NCBI GenBank assembly: GCA_018714755.1
Contig: DVMY01000105.1
Span: forward strand, 1 to 59,516
Direction: 5' to 3'
DNA from: Candidatus Aphodousia faecigallinarum
Lineage (GTDB): Bacteria > Pseudomonadota > Gammaproteobacteria > Burkholderiales > Burkholderiaceae_F
Length of the DNA stretch: 59,516 nt
Shown here: positions 47,846-58,255 of the stretch, piece by piece
Numbering within the stretch: position 1 is the first letter of the stretch
Layout: each line of letters begins with the position of its first letter
Program-made: the position numbers and the translations under genes
The notes under the pieces: generated by a model
Database searches by the model: none
What the model was told of the DNA's origin: nothing
The model's input: only the letters and a program-made list of their open reading frames with translations

Positions 47846-47870
47846 GAAAGGCTCCCAAATGGAGCCTCTC
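47846..47870 (-). terminator. Hairpin between glyS and plsC
   Basis: GAAAGGCTCC (47846-47855) pairs with GGAGCCTCTC (47861-47870), one mismatch; no T-run. It may stabilise or process the mRNA rather than terminate it. Confidence 0.4.
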
Positions 47871-47895
47871 GCCTTAAGTTATTTCTGCAAAGAAA

Positions 47896-49986
47896 TTACT
47901 TCGCCAAGCGTGAAAGCTCAGCTACCATGTTCATTGTACGATGTAAACGCCACAGAAGCGCTAAACGGTTGGCGCGCACGCGTTCATCGTCCACATTGAC
48001 CATGACATCTTCAAAGAAACGATCCACGGGAGCCTTCATCGGAGCCAGACTCTTTAAAAGCTCGGTGTAGCGACCGGCATCGTAGTCAACCTTAACGCTA
48101 GATTCGGCTGTTTGAAGCGCGTCGTAGAGCACTTTTTCAGCTTCGGAGTCGAACAGCGCGGCATCCACCACATCTGTTTGCGGCACCGTCTTCTTGATGA
48201 TGTTTCCGATACGTTTGTTGGCCGCTGCCAAAGCGTCGGCTTCGGGCAGTTGAGTAAAGGCGCGCACCGCTTCAAGACGGGCGGGAACATCAAGCACCAT
48301 CGTCGGATGCGTTGCCAACACAGCGTCAACTTCCTGAGCGCTATAGCCCTTATCCTTAAACATCACTCGGATTCGGTCTTCAAAGAAAGCCAAAAGATCC
48401 GCGCGAGCGTCTTTGATGTTGGCGACAGACTTCATCGCTTCATAGCCGATATCAACCAAATCGGTGATGGCAACATTCAAGCGTTTTTCAATGAGCATGC
48501 GAAGCACGCCCAAGGCGTGACGGCGCAAGGCAAACGGATCTTTATCACCAGTGGGCATTTGGCCGATACCGAAAAGGCCTGAAAGCGTTTCAAGCTTATC
48601 GGCGAGAGCGACCGCCAAACTCACCAAGGTGGAGGGAAGCGCGTCGCCTGCGAAACGGGGTTGATAGTGCTCGCGAATAGCCAAGGCCACTTCCTCACCT
48701 TCTCCATCGTGCAAGGCGTAGTACTCGCCCATGATCCCTTGCAACTCGGGGAATTCGCCCACCATTTGCGTTAAGAGATCCACTTTGGCCAATTGAGCCG
48801 CGCGAACCGCCTCTTCGCGATTGGCGCCGATCAAATCGGCGACCTTAGCGGCGATCGCCTTGACGCGTTCCACGCGTTCAGCTTGCGTGCCCAACTTATT
48901 GTGATAGACCACATTCTTTAAAAGCGGAATGCGGCTTTCAAGAGTTTGCAAACGATCCTGATCATAGAAGAATTTGGCATCAGCTAAGCGAGCGCGAACC
49001 ACGCGGGCGTTACCGGCGCTGATTTCTTTGCCGCCATCCTTGGCTTCCAATTGAGAAACCAGGAAGAAACGGTTCATCAAGCGTCCCTTCTCATCTTGCA
49101 CAGCAAAATACTTCTGATTTTGCTGCATCGTGAGAATCAAACACTCCTGAGGCACCTTCAAGAATTCTTCTTCAAAACTGGATTGATAAATGACAGGCCA
49201 TTCCGTCAGAGCCGTCACTTCATCGATCAAATCCTCGGGCATGATGGCTTCGCCGCCGATCGCGCAAGCCGCTTCTTTCACATCATGGACAATCTTTTCG
49301 CGACGCTTAGCAAAAGACGGCATCACCTTCGCTTCAGTCATCATTTGCGCTTCGTAATCGTCGGCTGAACGCAAAGAAATCAATTCATGCGTGTGGAAGC
49401 GATGGCCGCTAGTGAGACGATCTGCCTTCAAGCCCAAAAGACTCACAGGAACCACGTCCGCACCGTAAAGCGCCACCAAGTGTTTTGCCGGACGCACAAA
49501 AGAGACCGTGGTCACACCATCTTGCAGTTGATAGTGCATAACCTTCGGAATCGGCAAATTAAACGCAGCGGCTTCCAGGGCAGTCTGCAACCCTTGTACC
49601 AATTCCACACCCGGGCGAATACCTTCGTAGAAAAGCTGCTCGTTTTTACCGTCGTCAACGCACTTTAAGCTCTTGACGTCAGCTTCGATACCCAAAGCCT
49701 TCATCTTCTTTTGAAGCGCAGCGGTGGGATTGCCATCGGCATCTAAACCCACTTTCACCGGAACCAGCTTTTGCTTGAACGGTTCGTCAGGCGACTTGGC
49801 CAACACACAAGTAACCAAGGCAGCCAAACGACGAGGCGAACCAAACACCGTCGTTTCACTTCCGGCTTCCAAGAAATGCTGAGAGGCTAAGCTCTTCGTT
49901 AAGTTTTGAGCAAACGCTTCGGAGAGTTTTTTGAGTGCCTTCGGCGGCAACTCTTCGGTTTGCAATTCCACTAACAAACTAGTCAT
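47896..49986 (-). CDS. glyS: Glycyl-tRNA synthetase beta subunit
   Basis: Part of the alpha2-beta2 glycyl-tRNA synthetase. 696 residues. N-terminal LLVELQTEELPPKALKKLSE, the HD-like central region (VSLAVALADKLETLSGLFGIG) and the C-terminal anticodon-binding region are normal. It starts 14 bases after glyQ. Confidence 0.97.
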   Translation of the reverse strand: MTSLLVELQTEELPPKALKKLSEAFAQNLTKSLASQHFLEAGSETTVFGSPRRLAALVTCVLAKSPDEPFKQKLVPVKVGLDADGNPTAALQKKMKALGIEADVKSLKCVDDGKNEQLFYEGIRPGVELVQGLQTALEAAAFNLPIPKVMHYQLQDGVTTVSFVRPAKHLVALYGADVVPVSLLGLKADRLTSGHRFHTHELISLRSADDYEAQMMTEAKVMPSFAKRREKIVHDVKEAACAIGGEAIMPEDLIDEVTALTEWPVIYQSSFEEEFLKVPQECLILTMQQNQKYFAVQDEKGRLMNRFFLVSQLEAKDGGKEISAGNARVVRARLADAKFFYDQDRLQTLESRIPLLKNVVYHNKLGTQAERVERVKAIAAKVADLIGANREEAVRAAQLAKVDLLTQMVGEFPELQGIMGEYYALHDGEGEEVALAIREHYQPRFAGDALPSTLVSLAVALADKLETLSGLFGIGQMPTGDKDPFALRRHALGVLRMLIEKRLNVAITDLVDIGYEAMKSVANIKDARADLLAFFEDRIRVMFKDKGYSAQEVDAVLATHPTMVLDVPARLEAVRAFTQLPEADALAAANKRIGNIIKKTVPQTDVVDAALFDSEAEKVLYDALQTAESSVKVDYDAGRYTELLKSLAPMKAPVDRFFEDVMVNVDDERVRANRLALLWRLHRTMNMVAELSRLAK

Positions 49987-50000
49987 TTTTCTTTCGCCTC

Positions 50001-50906
50001 TTAGGAATTCTTTTTCAACATCGGGAAGCCCAAACGTTCACGGGCATCGTAGTAGCTTTGAGCCACCGAACGGCTGATCGTGCGGATGCGAGCGATATAG
50101 GCCGCGCGTTCGGTCACGCTGATGGCGCCTCGGGCGTCCAACAAATTAAACGTGTGACCGGCTTTGAGCACCATTTCATAGGCGGGCAAAGCCAAATTCA
50201 TATCCATCAAACGCTTGGCTTCACCTTCAAAGTAATCGAATTGACGAAGCAGTTTTTCCGGATCGCTCGCTTCAAAGTTGTAGTGACTTTGTTCCACTTC
50301 GTTTTGATGGAACACGTCACCGTAGGTGAGCGTGCGCATGGAACCATCCGCATCCTTCCAACGCGTATAGACCAAATCAAACACGTTGTCGCAGTTTTGC
50401 AGATACATCGTCAGGCGTTCCAAACCGTAGGTGATTTCACCGGTGATGGGCTTACATTCCAAACCACCCACTTGCTGGAAGTACGTAAATTGCGTCACTT
50501 CCATACCATTCATCCAGATTTCCCAACCCAGGCCCCAAGCACCCAACGTCGGATTTTCCCAGTTGTCTTCAACAAAGCGAATATCGTTGATTTCGGTGTC
50601 AACACCCAAAGCGCGAAGGCTGCCCAAATACAAATCCACAATGTTGGTGGGTGCGGGCTTCAAAACGACTTGGAATTGATGGTGTTGATGCAAACGATTG
50701 GGATTTTCGCCATAACGAGCATCCTTCGGACGACGAGAAGGCTGCACGTAAGCGGCGCGCCATGGCTCCGGTCCCAACGCTCTTAAAAAAGTAGCCGTAT
50801 GGGATGTGCCGGCCCCCACTTCCATATCAATCGGTTGCAAAAGCGCGCAACCCTGTTGATTCCAATACTGCTGCAAACGCAGGATGACTTCCTGAAATGT
50901 AATCAT
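50001..50906 (-). CDS. glyQ: Glycyl-tRNA synthetase alpha subunit
   Basis: Catalytic subunit making glycyl-adenylate. 301 residues. [23 protein letters not shown] at the N-terminus, the class-II core with [27 protein letters not shown], and the QVVLKPAP segment. It pairs with glyS. Confidence 0.97.
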   Translation of the reverse strand: MITFQEVILRLQQYWNQQGCALLQPIDMEVGAGTSHTATFLRALGPEPWRAAYVQPSRRPKDARYGENPNRLHQHHQFQVVLKPAPTNIVDLYLGSLRALGVDTEINDIRFVEDNWENPTLGAWGLGWEIWMNGMEVTQFTYFQQVGGLECKPITGEITYGLERLTMYLQNCDNVFDLVYTRWKDADGSMRTLTYGDVFHQNEVEQSHYNFEASDPEKLLRQFDYFEGEAKRLMDMNLALPAYEMVLKAGHTFNLLDARGAISVTERAAYIARIRTISRSVAQSYYDARERLGFPMLKKNS

Positions 50907-50971
50907 CGGTTCAATCCAAAAATTGAGAAATCAGTTAAGAAGCTTTTCGAGCTTCGGAAAATTTTTTAATT

Positions 50972-52504
50972 TTAGCCCTTTTGCCTACGTTTTTCGGCAA
51001 AAGTGCAAATAAAAGCACCTAATAACATCAAAATTGAAAGAATCACGGCGGGCCAATTGCCATATTTCACAAAAGGCGTCGCTTCCCCTTTCATGGCGGT
51101 AACTGTCACATCCATTGTGGCATCAATGTCGGTGGCCAGGCGTTTGACGATCTTGCCATGCGCATCAATCAGAGCCGTCTCTCCGCTGTTGGTCACACTT
51201 AAGATCGGGCGGGCGGTTTCCAAAGCCCTCATCTGCGAAATTTGCAAATGTTGGCTCGCGGCCTTCACCGGTCCGAACCATTTTAAGTTCGACAAATTAA
51301 TCAGCACGTTGGGCTCGGCGTTATTCCATGCCTCAACCCACTCATTGCCAAATAGATTCTCATAGCAAAGGTTTACAGCCGCCGTGTAGCCTGCGAAATT
51401 CATCGTCAGCTGAGAATTCGCTCCGGTTTCCAAATCGGTCATCGGGATGCGCATGGAATCAATAAACCATCTGAAGCCCCACGGGACAAATTCCCCAAAG
51501 GGAACCAAATGACGTTTCTGATAAAGGGAAAGCGTGCCCTGCGGATCCAAGGCAATGGCCGCGTTGCTGAAACGGTTGTCGTTTAACCAAAACGCATTAA
51601 ATAGGAGCGTTTTCTTTTCGTTTTTTACCCAATCGATCAAACGATCACGTTCGTCTTGAGGGAACTGCTGCCAAGCAAGGGGATAGGCGGATTCGGGCAG
51701 AATCACAGCGTCAATCTTCGCCTTTTCGACGGTCACGTTATCGAGATAAAAATAAATTTCATCGAAACGTTCCCGCACAGATTGTTGAAGCAGCCGAGGC
51801 TCAAGGTTGGGCTGAACCAAGCGAACGCTTATTTCACCGACCGGCTCACTCCAAACAATTTGCTTTCCGGCCATCGATAAAAGCAGCACGGAAAAGATCG
51901 TAATCGCGCAAGCCGCGGCATAGACCCATTGCGTTCTCAAGTGCCAAATGGCGCACAAAAGCCCCGCGATCCAAACCATTCCTAAAAGCACGCCGAAGCT
52001 ACCCAAAAAGGGCGCCAGGCCACTCAAAGGCCAATCCACCATCGAGTAGGCGGGATTAAGCCACGGGAATCCTGTCAAAACCCAGCTGCGCAACCACTCA
52101 AAAAACGTGAACGCGGCCGGCAGCCCCAGTCCCATCCTGACGACAGGATTAGGGAAACATTTAGCGCTTAATGCAAAAGCGGCTGTCGGGAAAAGCGCGA
52201 GCGCTAAAGAAAAAACACAAGTGGTGACATAGGTCCACTCAAGCGGCATGTAACCGTAATGGTACATACTGAAGTAAACCCAATTGATGCCGCTAACAAA
52301 CCAACCGAATCCAAATGCCAATCCCCACAAAGCGACATGCGAGACTCTTTCCGTGATACCCGCCAAGTAGATAATGACAATCAAGGCCGCGAAGGCAAAA
52401 AGCGGCTCATTGGCAGGCGCAAAGGCGCTCGCAAGCGAAACGCCTGAGGCAAAACTCACGCCGAGACGATAGAGATAATACTTTTGAGTGGGGGACAACA
52501 ACAT
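50972..52504 (-). CDS. lnt: Apolipoprotein N-acyltransferase
   Basis: Last step of lipoprotein maturation in the inner membrane. 510 residues: N-terminal half with about six membrane segments, then a nitrilase-like periplasmic domain with catalytic Glu in LPESAYPL, the Lys region (YQKRHLVPFGEFVP) and catalytic Cys in NLCYENLFG. Starts five bases after corC. Consistent with the Pal lipobox. Confidence 0.95.
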   Translation of the reverse strand: MLLSPTQKYYLYRLGVSFASGVSLASAFAPANEPLFAFAALIVIIYLAGITERVSHVALWGLAFGFGWFVSGINWVYFSMYHYGYMPLEWTYVTTCVFSLALALFPTAAFALSAKCFPNPVVRMGLGLPAAFTFFEWLRSWVLTGFPWLNPAYSMVDWPLSGLAPFLGSFGVLLGMVWIAGLLCAIWHLRTQWVYAAACAITIFSVLLLSMAGKQIVWSEPVGEISVRLVQPNLEPRLLQQSVRERFDEIYFYLDNVTVEKAKIDAVILPESAYPLAWQQFPQDERDRLIDWVKNEKKTLLFNAFWLNDNRFSNAAIALDPQGTLSLYQKRHLVPFGEFVPWGFRWFIDSMRIPMTDLETGANSQLTMNFAGYTAAVNLCYENLFGNEWVEAWNNAEPNVLINLSNLKWFGPVKAASQHLQISQMRALETARPILSVTNSGETALIDAHGKIVKRLATDIDATMDVTVTAMKGEATPFVKYGNWPAVILSILMLLGAFICTFAEKRRQKG

Positions 52505-52509
52505 CGTTT

Positions 52510-53391
52510 TTATTCTTCTTTTTTAGCTGCTTCCTGAGCGGGAAGCTTCTCAACTTTCAATAGTCTCACCTGACGTTCATCGGCGCGCAGCACAGTAAAA
52601 CGGAATCCTTCAATGACGACCGTCTCACCGATCTTCGGCATGTGTTCAAGGCGGTCGGCGATCAAGCCTCCGATTGTCTCACAGTGACAATCTTCATCCG
52701 TGTTAATTTCGGTTGAGAAAAATTCGTTGAATTGTTCAATTTCCGTGAGCGCCTTCACTCGCCAACAACCGTGTTTGGAATCTTCCAAAATGTTGTCCGC
52801 ATTTTCATCGACTTCGTCAAATTCATCATCGATTTCGCCCACAATCTGCTCTAGCACGTCTTCAATCGTGATAAGGCCGGAGACACTGCCGAATTCATCG
52901 ACCACAATGGCCATGTGGTTGCGCTCGAGTTTAAAGTCTCGCAGCAGATCATTAAGCGGCATGCTCTCAGGAATGAATTTAGCCGCCCTCAAGTGATCTT
53001 TTGCCTTAAATTCCGGATCAATGAGTACGCGCAAAATAGTTTTAGCGTGCAAAATCCCAATCACATTGTCTCGGTCATCATCCAGAATGACAGGGAAACG
53101 AGAGTGACCGGCCTCGATCATCTGCGGCAGCCAAACGTCTTTGCTTTCGCTTAAATCCACCACCTGCATCTGAGAGCGCGGCACCATCAAGTCACAAGCT
53201 CTCAAATCGGAAAACTGCATGACGCCTTCCATCATCTTCAAGGCGGAATCGTCGATGAGTTTTTGTTCATTGGCCTCGTGAAGCGTATCGATGAAGTCTT
53301 CACGCGTGGGCGTGTGGAAAACGCCGGAGAGGCGTTCAAAAAAAGTGCGGTGTTTTGAAGAGCCCGCCTTAAGCGGTGGTTCTGTACTCAT
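52510..53391 (-). CDS. corC: CorC/HlyC-family transporter-associated CBS protein
   Basis: Soluble regulator linked to magnesium/cobalt efflux. 293 residues: two CBS domains (DLRACDLMVPRSQM and LRDFKLERNHMAIVVDEFGSVSGLITIEDVLEQIVGEI), then the C-terminal CorC_HlyC domain. It starts a new transcription unit, as a terminator follows ybeY about 115 bases upstream. Confidence 0.93.
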   Translation of the reverse strand: MSTEPPLKAGSSKHRTFFERLSGVFHTPTREDFIDTLHEANEQKLIDDSALKMMEGVMQFSDLRACDLMVPRSQMQVVDLSESKDVWLPQMIEAGHSRFPVILDDDRDNVIGILHAKTILRVLIDPEFKAKDHLRAAKFIPESMPLNDLLRDFKLERNHMAIVVDEFGSVSGLITIEDVLEQIVGEIDDEFDEVDENADNILEDSKHGCWRVKALTEIEQFNEFFSTEINTDEDCHCETIGGLIADRLEHMPKIGETVVIEGFRFTVLRADERQVRLLKVEKLPAQEAAKKEE

Positions 53392-53508
53392 GTAGATCTA
53401 AACAATGAAAAAAGGAATGGTTAATGTTATCAAGTATTTCAATCGGTTGCATATAGCTTGGAGCGCTATTTTCGTTCAATCGCACAAATCTCTAAATTCC
53501 TAAAACGC

Positions 53509-53532
53509 AAAAAGGAGATTGCTCTCCTTTTT
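53509..53532 (-). terminator. Terminator of ybeY
   Basis: AAAAAGGAGA (53509-53518) pairs with TCTCCTTTTT (53523-53532), with a tract of T on the minus strand. Confidence 0.8.
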
Positions 53533-53563
53533 GGGCTTGTCATTGAAAACGATGTGTGAAGTC

Positions 53564-54046
53564 TTAACGCTTGAAATGCAGTTTAAGTTTCTTTCCCTTT
53601 AGCAAAATCCGATCTTCGTATGGATTGTCAAAATCAAGACTTAATAAAGCGCCGATTTCTTTATCTTCCATCACATTGGCTTCTTTGTACTCCATGTGAT
53701 CATAGCCTTGAGCATGCAAGGTACCATGAATCAAAAGATGCGCCAAATGCTCTTCAAATGACTTATTTTGATTCTTGGCCTCTTTAATGAGAACCGGCAC
53801 GCAAATCACAAGATCGGCGACGGCGACGGGTTCATGCTGGTAGTCAAACGTGAGCACATTGGTCGCGTAATCTTTGTGGCGATATTGAGCGTTCATTTCA
53901 CGCCCTTCTTCTTCGCCAACGAACATCACATTGATTTCAGCATCCCACTCAAGCGCCGCTTCCATCCATTTTTTCATTTTCTTTTTGGACGGAAGCTTAA
54001 AGTCGCCGTGTTCAAAAATATTAAGCTTCAGTTTCTTCTTAGACAT
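53564..54046 (-). CDS. ybeY: Endoribonuclease YbeY (rRNA maturation factor)
   Basis: Zinc metalloprotein needed for 16S rRNA 3'-end processing and ribosome quality control. 160 residues. Zinc motif HGTLHAQGYDH near 111-121 and TNVLTFDY before it. The C-terminal end is basic. Follows phoH by three bases, as usual. Confidence 0.96.
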   Translation of the reverse strand: MSKKKLKLNIFEHGDFKLPSKKKMKKWMEAALEWDAEINVMFVGEEEGREMNAQYRHKDYATNVLTFDYQHEPVAVADLVICVPVLIKEAKNQNKSFEEHLAHLLIHGTLHAQGYDHMEYKEANVMEDKEIGALLSLDFDNPYEDRILLKGKKLKLHFKR

Positions 54047-54049
54047 TGA

Positions 54050-55045
54050 TTAATTTTCCTCTTTAGCAGCCTTCGCTAATTGGCGTCTTTCATCAGCCTT
54101 AGCGTACGCTTCCACAATGCGAGCGACAAGGGGATGACGCACAACGTCTGAGGCGGTAAAGTATGTCATTGCGATGCCTCGCACGCCGGCGAGCACATTT
54201 TGGGCTTCAACAAGGCCAGAGCGCACGCCTCTTGGCAAATCTATTTGGGTAACGTCACCCGTGATAACTGCTTTTGAACCGAAACCGATACGGGTTAAAA
54301 ACATTTTCATTTGCTCAGGCGTTGTGTTTTGCGCCTCATCCAAAATCACAAACGCGTTGTTGAGCGTGCGCCCGCGCATGTAGGCAAGCGGAGCAATTTC
54401 AATCGTTTGGCGCTCAAGCAAGCGCTGCGTTTTATCAAAACCCAACAAATCAAAAAGCGCGTCATAAAGGGGACGCAAGTAAGGATCCACCTTTTGCGAG
54501 AGATCGCCTGGCAAAAAGCCCAAACGCTCCCCGGCTTCCACCGCGGGACGCGTCAAAATGATGCGCTCGACGCGGTCTCGCTCGTAAGCGTCCACAGCGG
54601 CGGCCACGGCCAGATACGTTTTACCAGTGCCGGCAGGCCCAATGCCAAAAGCGATGTCGTTATCCAAAATCGCCTGGATGTATTCATTTTGTCTAGGCGT
54701 CCGACCTTGAAGTTCACGCCGCTTGGTGTGCAACACAGGCGTAGTGGGTGAGTCACCATCCACTTTTTTAGCGTTTTCACCCACAAAAAAGAGTTGCACG
54801 TCGTCGGTTGTCAATTCGTCAGACTCTTTTTCAGCCCGAAGAGCCAACGTTTGCAAGGCGTTTAGCGCCTCGCGCGCCTTACCCGCCTCACCCGTGATCC
54901 GAAATTGATTATTGCGACGCGAAATGCTCACATCCAAAATCACCTCGATCTGACGCAAATTAGCATCCATCGGCCCCACAAGACTAGCCAGGGCCGTATT
55001 GCTCAAATCGAGGTTAAGCGACAATACTTTTTCTTCAAGAGCCAT
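54050..55045 (-). CDS. ybeZ: PhoH-like ATPase YbeZ
   Basis: P-loop ATPase that works with YbeY. 331 residues. N-terminal KH-like region, then Walker A GPAGTGKT, GERLGFLPGDLSQKVDPY and the Walker B FVILDEAQNTTPEQM. Second gene of miaB-ybeZ-ybeY; begins seven bases after miaB. Confidence 0.95.
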   Translation of the reverse strand: MALEEKVLSLNLDLSNTALASLVGPMDANLRQIEVILDVSISRRNNQFRITGEAGKAREALNALQTLALRAEKESDELTTDDVQLFFVGENAKKVDGDSPTTPVLHTKRRELQGRTPRQNEYIQAILDNDIAFGIGPAGTGKTYLAVAAAVDAYERDRVERIILTRPAVEAGERLGFLPGDLSQKVDPYLRPLYDALFDLLGFDKTQRLLERQTIEIAPLAYMRGRTLNNAFVILDEAQNTTPEQMKMFLTRIGFGSKAVITGDVTQIDLPRGVRSGLVEAQNVLAGVRGIAMTYFTASDVVRHPLVARIVEAYAKADERRQLAKAAKEEN

Positions 55046-55051
55046 TTTCTT

Positions 55052-56380
55052 TTAAATCTTCTCGCCCAAAAGAGTGTGGGGATTGACTTCGGTAATTCTG
55101 ACATTAACCATTGTATCGGTTAAAGATTCATCGCCCACGAAATTCACAATACGGTTATTGTCCGTACGGGCGGCCATCATGCCGCGGCCTCGCCGCGAAG
55201 GACCGATCACCAACACGCGCTGCACCGTACCCAACATGGATTGGGCAATTTCAGTCGCCTTGGCGTCGTTTTTAGCCTGCAGAATTTGCAAGCGTTTCAA
55301 TTTCACCTCTTGAGGCGTATCGTCTTGCAAATACGCCGCGGGCGTGCCTGGACGACGGCTGTACACAAAGGAGAAACTCGCATCAAAACCAACGTCATCC
55401 ATGAGTTTGAGCGTTGCTTGGAAATCCTCTTCTGTTTCGCCCGGGAAACCCACAATAATGTCGGTCGCAATGGAAATATCCGGTCGAATCGCGCGCAGCC
55501 GCTTGATGATGGACTTGTATTCCAAAACGGTATAGCCGCGCTTCATCGCGGCCAAAATACGGTCTGATCCCGATTGCACCGGCAGGTGAACGTGGTTAAC
55601 CAACTTATTAATTTTGCCGTAAGCGTCAATTAAACGCTGAGTAAATTCTTTGGGGTGGGAGGTGGTGTAGCGGATGCGCTCAATGCCATCGATCTCAGCG
55701 ACGTATTCCAAAAGCATCGCGAAATCCGCGATGTCGCCATCCGGCGTTTCGCCGCGGTAGGCGTTGACATTTTGTCCCAAAAGCGTCACTTCTTTGACGC
55801 CCTGTGCGGCAAGCTTCGCCACTTCTACCAAAACGTCCGCCATCGGTCGCGAGATTTCCTCTCCGCGCGTATAAGGCACGACGCAGTAGGAGCAGTACTT
55901 GCTGCAGCCTTCCATGATGGAGACAAAGGCGGTCGCACCGCGAGCCTGAGGCTCGGCCAAGTGGTCAAATTTTTCGATCTCTGGGAAACGAATATCGACT
56001 TGGGGGCGATGCGTTTCATTCACTTTTTCAATCATCGCGGGAAGTCGGTGAAGCGTTTGCGGTCCAAACACAATATCAACGTAGGGCGCGCGTGACAAAA
56101 TCTTTTTGCCTTCTTGGCTCGCCACGCAGCCGCCCACCGCAATCAACATATCGTCCTTGTAGGCTTCGCGCTTGGCGTCGCGAATGCGACCCAATTCAGA
56201 GAAAACTTTTTCCTGGGATTTTTCCCGAATGGAACAGGTGTTTAAAACAACGAGATCAGCCTCGTTTACTGTTTCCGTACGCTCATAGCCGTTGGCGACC
56301 ATCAGGTCAACGATTTTTTCAGAGTCGTACTCATTCATTTGGCAGCCGAAGCTGCGAAGATAAATTTTTTTCGCGGTCAC
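55052..56380 (-). CDS. miaB: tRNA-2-methylthio-N6-isopentenyladenosine synthase
   Basis: Radical-SAM methylthiotransferase modifying A37 of tRNA. 442 residues. N-terminal UPF0004 domain ([27 protein letters not shown]), radical-SAM Cys-x3-Cys-x2-Cys in [17 protein letters not shown], and C-terminal TRAM domain. First gene of miaB-ybeZ-ybeY. Confidence 0.97.
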   Translation of the reverse strand: MTAKKIYLRSFGCQMNEYDSEKIVDLMVANGYERTETVNEADLVVLNTCSIREKSQEKVFSELGRIRDAKREAYKDDMLIAVGGCVASQEGKKILSRAPYVDIVFGPQTLHRLPAMIEKVNETHRPQVDIRFPEIEKFDHLAEPQARGATAFVSIMEGCSKYCSYCVVPYTRGEEISRPMADVLVEVAKLAAQGVKEVTLLGQNVNAYRGETPDGDIADFAMLLEYVAEIDGIERIRYTTSHPKEFTQRLIDAYGKINKLVNHVHLPVQSGSDRILAAMKRGYTVLEYKSIIKRLRAIRPDISIATDIIVGFPGETEEDFQATLKLMDDVGFDASFSFVYSRRPGTPAAYLQDDTPQEVKLKRLQILQAKNDAKATEIAQSMLGTVQRVLVIGPSRRGRGMMAARTDNNRIVNFVGDESLTDTMVNVRITEVNPHTLLGEKI

Positions 56381-56501
56381 GGTTTACATCCGTTGCACAA
56401 AAGGAAATTTGTTTAGTTAAAACAAATCGTTGTTAATCAAAAATGGAAGAGAAGTATAGCAGGATACAACGAGAGGAAAAGAGTAAGGGCAGCAGAAACA
56501 G

Positions 56502-56530
56502 AAAGGCCCCGATGATCGCTCACCGAGGCC
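56502..56530 (-). terminator. Terminator of the porin gene
   Basis: GGCCTCGGTGA pairs with TCATCGGGGCC on the minus strand, followed by TTTCTG. Confidence 0.75.
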
Positions 56531-56573
56531 AAACTTTTAACTAATCAGTTAAGTTAAAACTTACCCGATCAAA

Positions 56574-57782
56574 TTAGAAGTAGTGAACCATACCGAAGGA
56601 AACGTCGTACGTTTCTTGTTCGGCCTTGTTACCTTCAACAGCGTTCAGCTTGTCAGCTTCGCGGTTCGTGTAGCCAACGCCCGTGTAGAGAACCGTGCGC
56701 TTGCTCAACGGATATTGGTAAGCAACAGCAGCTTGGTAACCGGTGAATTCAGCCGTGGCGTCCTTGGCGTCATCTTCAGCGTCCGTGTAGCTGACGGACA
56801 TCAAGAAGTTACCACCCATGGCCGGAACCGTGGCACCAAGAGCAACGCTGTAACCCTTGAGTTCATCAGCGCTAAACTTGTTAGCGACTTCTTTACCGTC
56901 AACCACAGAGGTACCGAGAACGCCAGAGTCATTAACCAACGTACCCATCAAACCAACGTCGTTGGCGTTTTGGAAGTATTGAGCAGCCAAGAAAGCCTTC
57001 ATCACACCGAAGTCATAGCTACCACCAACGTTGAACGTGTACTTATCTTCCGGTTCCTTAACAGGATTAGAACCCGTGCAGGCTTCGTCGACCCAGTCAA
57101 CCACAGCGGCCAAATTTAAAGCGCCCGTAGCAAAGTTCACACCTAAAGCAGCGTAACGATCAACACGGTGCGTGTTTTCGTCGTAAGTCTTTTGATCGGC
57201 GTTGAAATTGTCACCCTTCATGGAGTACTGAGCGTAAACCGTCGTACCAGCAAATGTCGGGGACTTATAGGTGATCGTGTTGTCATAACGACCGTCGTTC
57301 AACGCAGAAATCTTAGCACCAACACCTTGACCGCCAACAGCAGACCAACCGGAACCGAAGGGGTTCACAGCACCGGCGTAAAAACCGAACGTACCAGCAT
57401 CAGAAGCGATCGTGCCCATACGACCGAAAGCCAACGTACCATAAGTATCGCTGATCAATTGGACAGAAGATTCACGATTGAAGAAGCGGTTAGAATCGCT
57501 GTCACCACCGTCATCGCTATTGAAGCCATGTTCCAAAACGAAGGCCGCTTTCAAGTCTTCGTTGATTTCTTCCGTGCCCTTCAAGCCCAAACGAGAACCC
57601 GTGGACAAGCCGGAGCCCATTTCAAACTTGTCAGCGTCAACAATTTGTTGACCATCAACGTCAACTTGGTTGTTGTTATAGTGCAAACCAGTATCGATAC
57701 GACCATACATGGTCACGTCGGCAGCGAAAGCGGAGCCGGCAAATGCGCCGAGAACGGCGACTGCAGCTAAAGTCTTTTTCAT
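56574..57782 (-). CDS. Gram-negative porin (Burkholderiales OmpC-like type)
   Basis: 402 residues: Sec signal (MKKTLAAVAVLGAFAGSAFA), mature N-terminus ADVTMYGRIDTGLHYN, recurring beta-hairpin strands with LKGTEEINEDLKAAFVLEHG, the constriction-loop region GTIASDAGTFGFYAG, and the C-terminal signature with aromatic end HYF. A trimeric general diffusion porin of the outer membrane. The ATG after AAGG is chosen; an upstream in-frame ATG thirteen codons earlier lacks a ribosome site. Followed by its own terminator. Confidence 0.93.
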   Translation of the reverse strand: MKKTLAAVAVLGAFAGSAFAADVTMYGRIDTGLHYNNNQVDVDGQQIVDADKFEMGSGLSTGSRLGLKGTEEINEDLKAAFVLEHGFNSDDGGDSDSNRFFNRESSVQLISDTYGTLAFGRMGTIASDAGTFGFYAGAVNPFGSGWSAVGGQGVGAKISALNDGRYDNTITYKSPTFAGTTVYAQYSMKGDNFNADQKTYDENTHRVDRYAALGVNFATGALNLAAVVDWVDEACTGSNPVKEPEDKYTFNVGGSYDFGVMKAFLAAQYFQNANDVGLMGTLVNDSGVLGTSVVDGKEVANKFSADELKGYSVALGATVPAMGGNFLMSVSYTDAEDDAKDATAEFTGYQAAVAYQYPLSKRTVLYTGVGYTNREADKLNAVEGNKAEQETYDVSFGMVHYF

Positions 57783-58255
57783 AATAACTACCTTTTTTAT
57801 ATGGAAAATTACATCCCACAACTAGGGAAGCAGAATTCGTCCTGCTAAGACGCATTGTTACTCGACAGATCAACCCGCGCAACTCCACTCAGTCTTTTTT
57901 TTGTATCAGAATGGGCGAAAAAAGCCAGACAATCCATCTAACTAATTGTTTATAGAGGACTTTTATAGTTATACACCCTTTTGTTGTTTTTTTGCAACTC
58001 AAAAGCATTTATTCGATGGTTCAAGGCCCATTTTTCTAGGGCTCCCCCCTTCATTTGAATGATGCAAAATAGACTTTTTAAAAATCAAGAATGCTTATTT
58101 TGTTATTTCATTTACCTAATTTTTGTTTTCTATTCTCCTTTTAGTTTTCGTTAATCGTTACTCTTTTGTTTATCCCCCGTTTGCCCTATTGCTTCATTTT
58201 TGCGGTATGCTCGGTTTGCTTTACAATCCTGCCGACTCTATTTGGAATAAGAACA
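57783..58255. promoter_or_regulatory. Long AT-rich intergenic region between the porin and the BNR-like gene
   Basis: No gene is seen. The porin leader is about 180 bases. A likely leftward promoter has TTGCAA (57992-57997), an 18-base spacer and TATAAC (on the minus strand, 57968-57973). The long leader is a good target for small-RNA control, common for porins. For the rightward gene, TACAAT (around 58222) could be a -10. Confidence 0.4.
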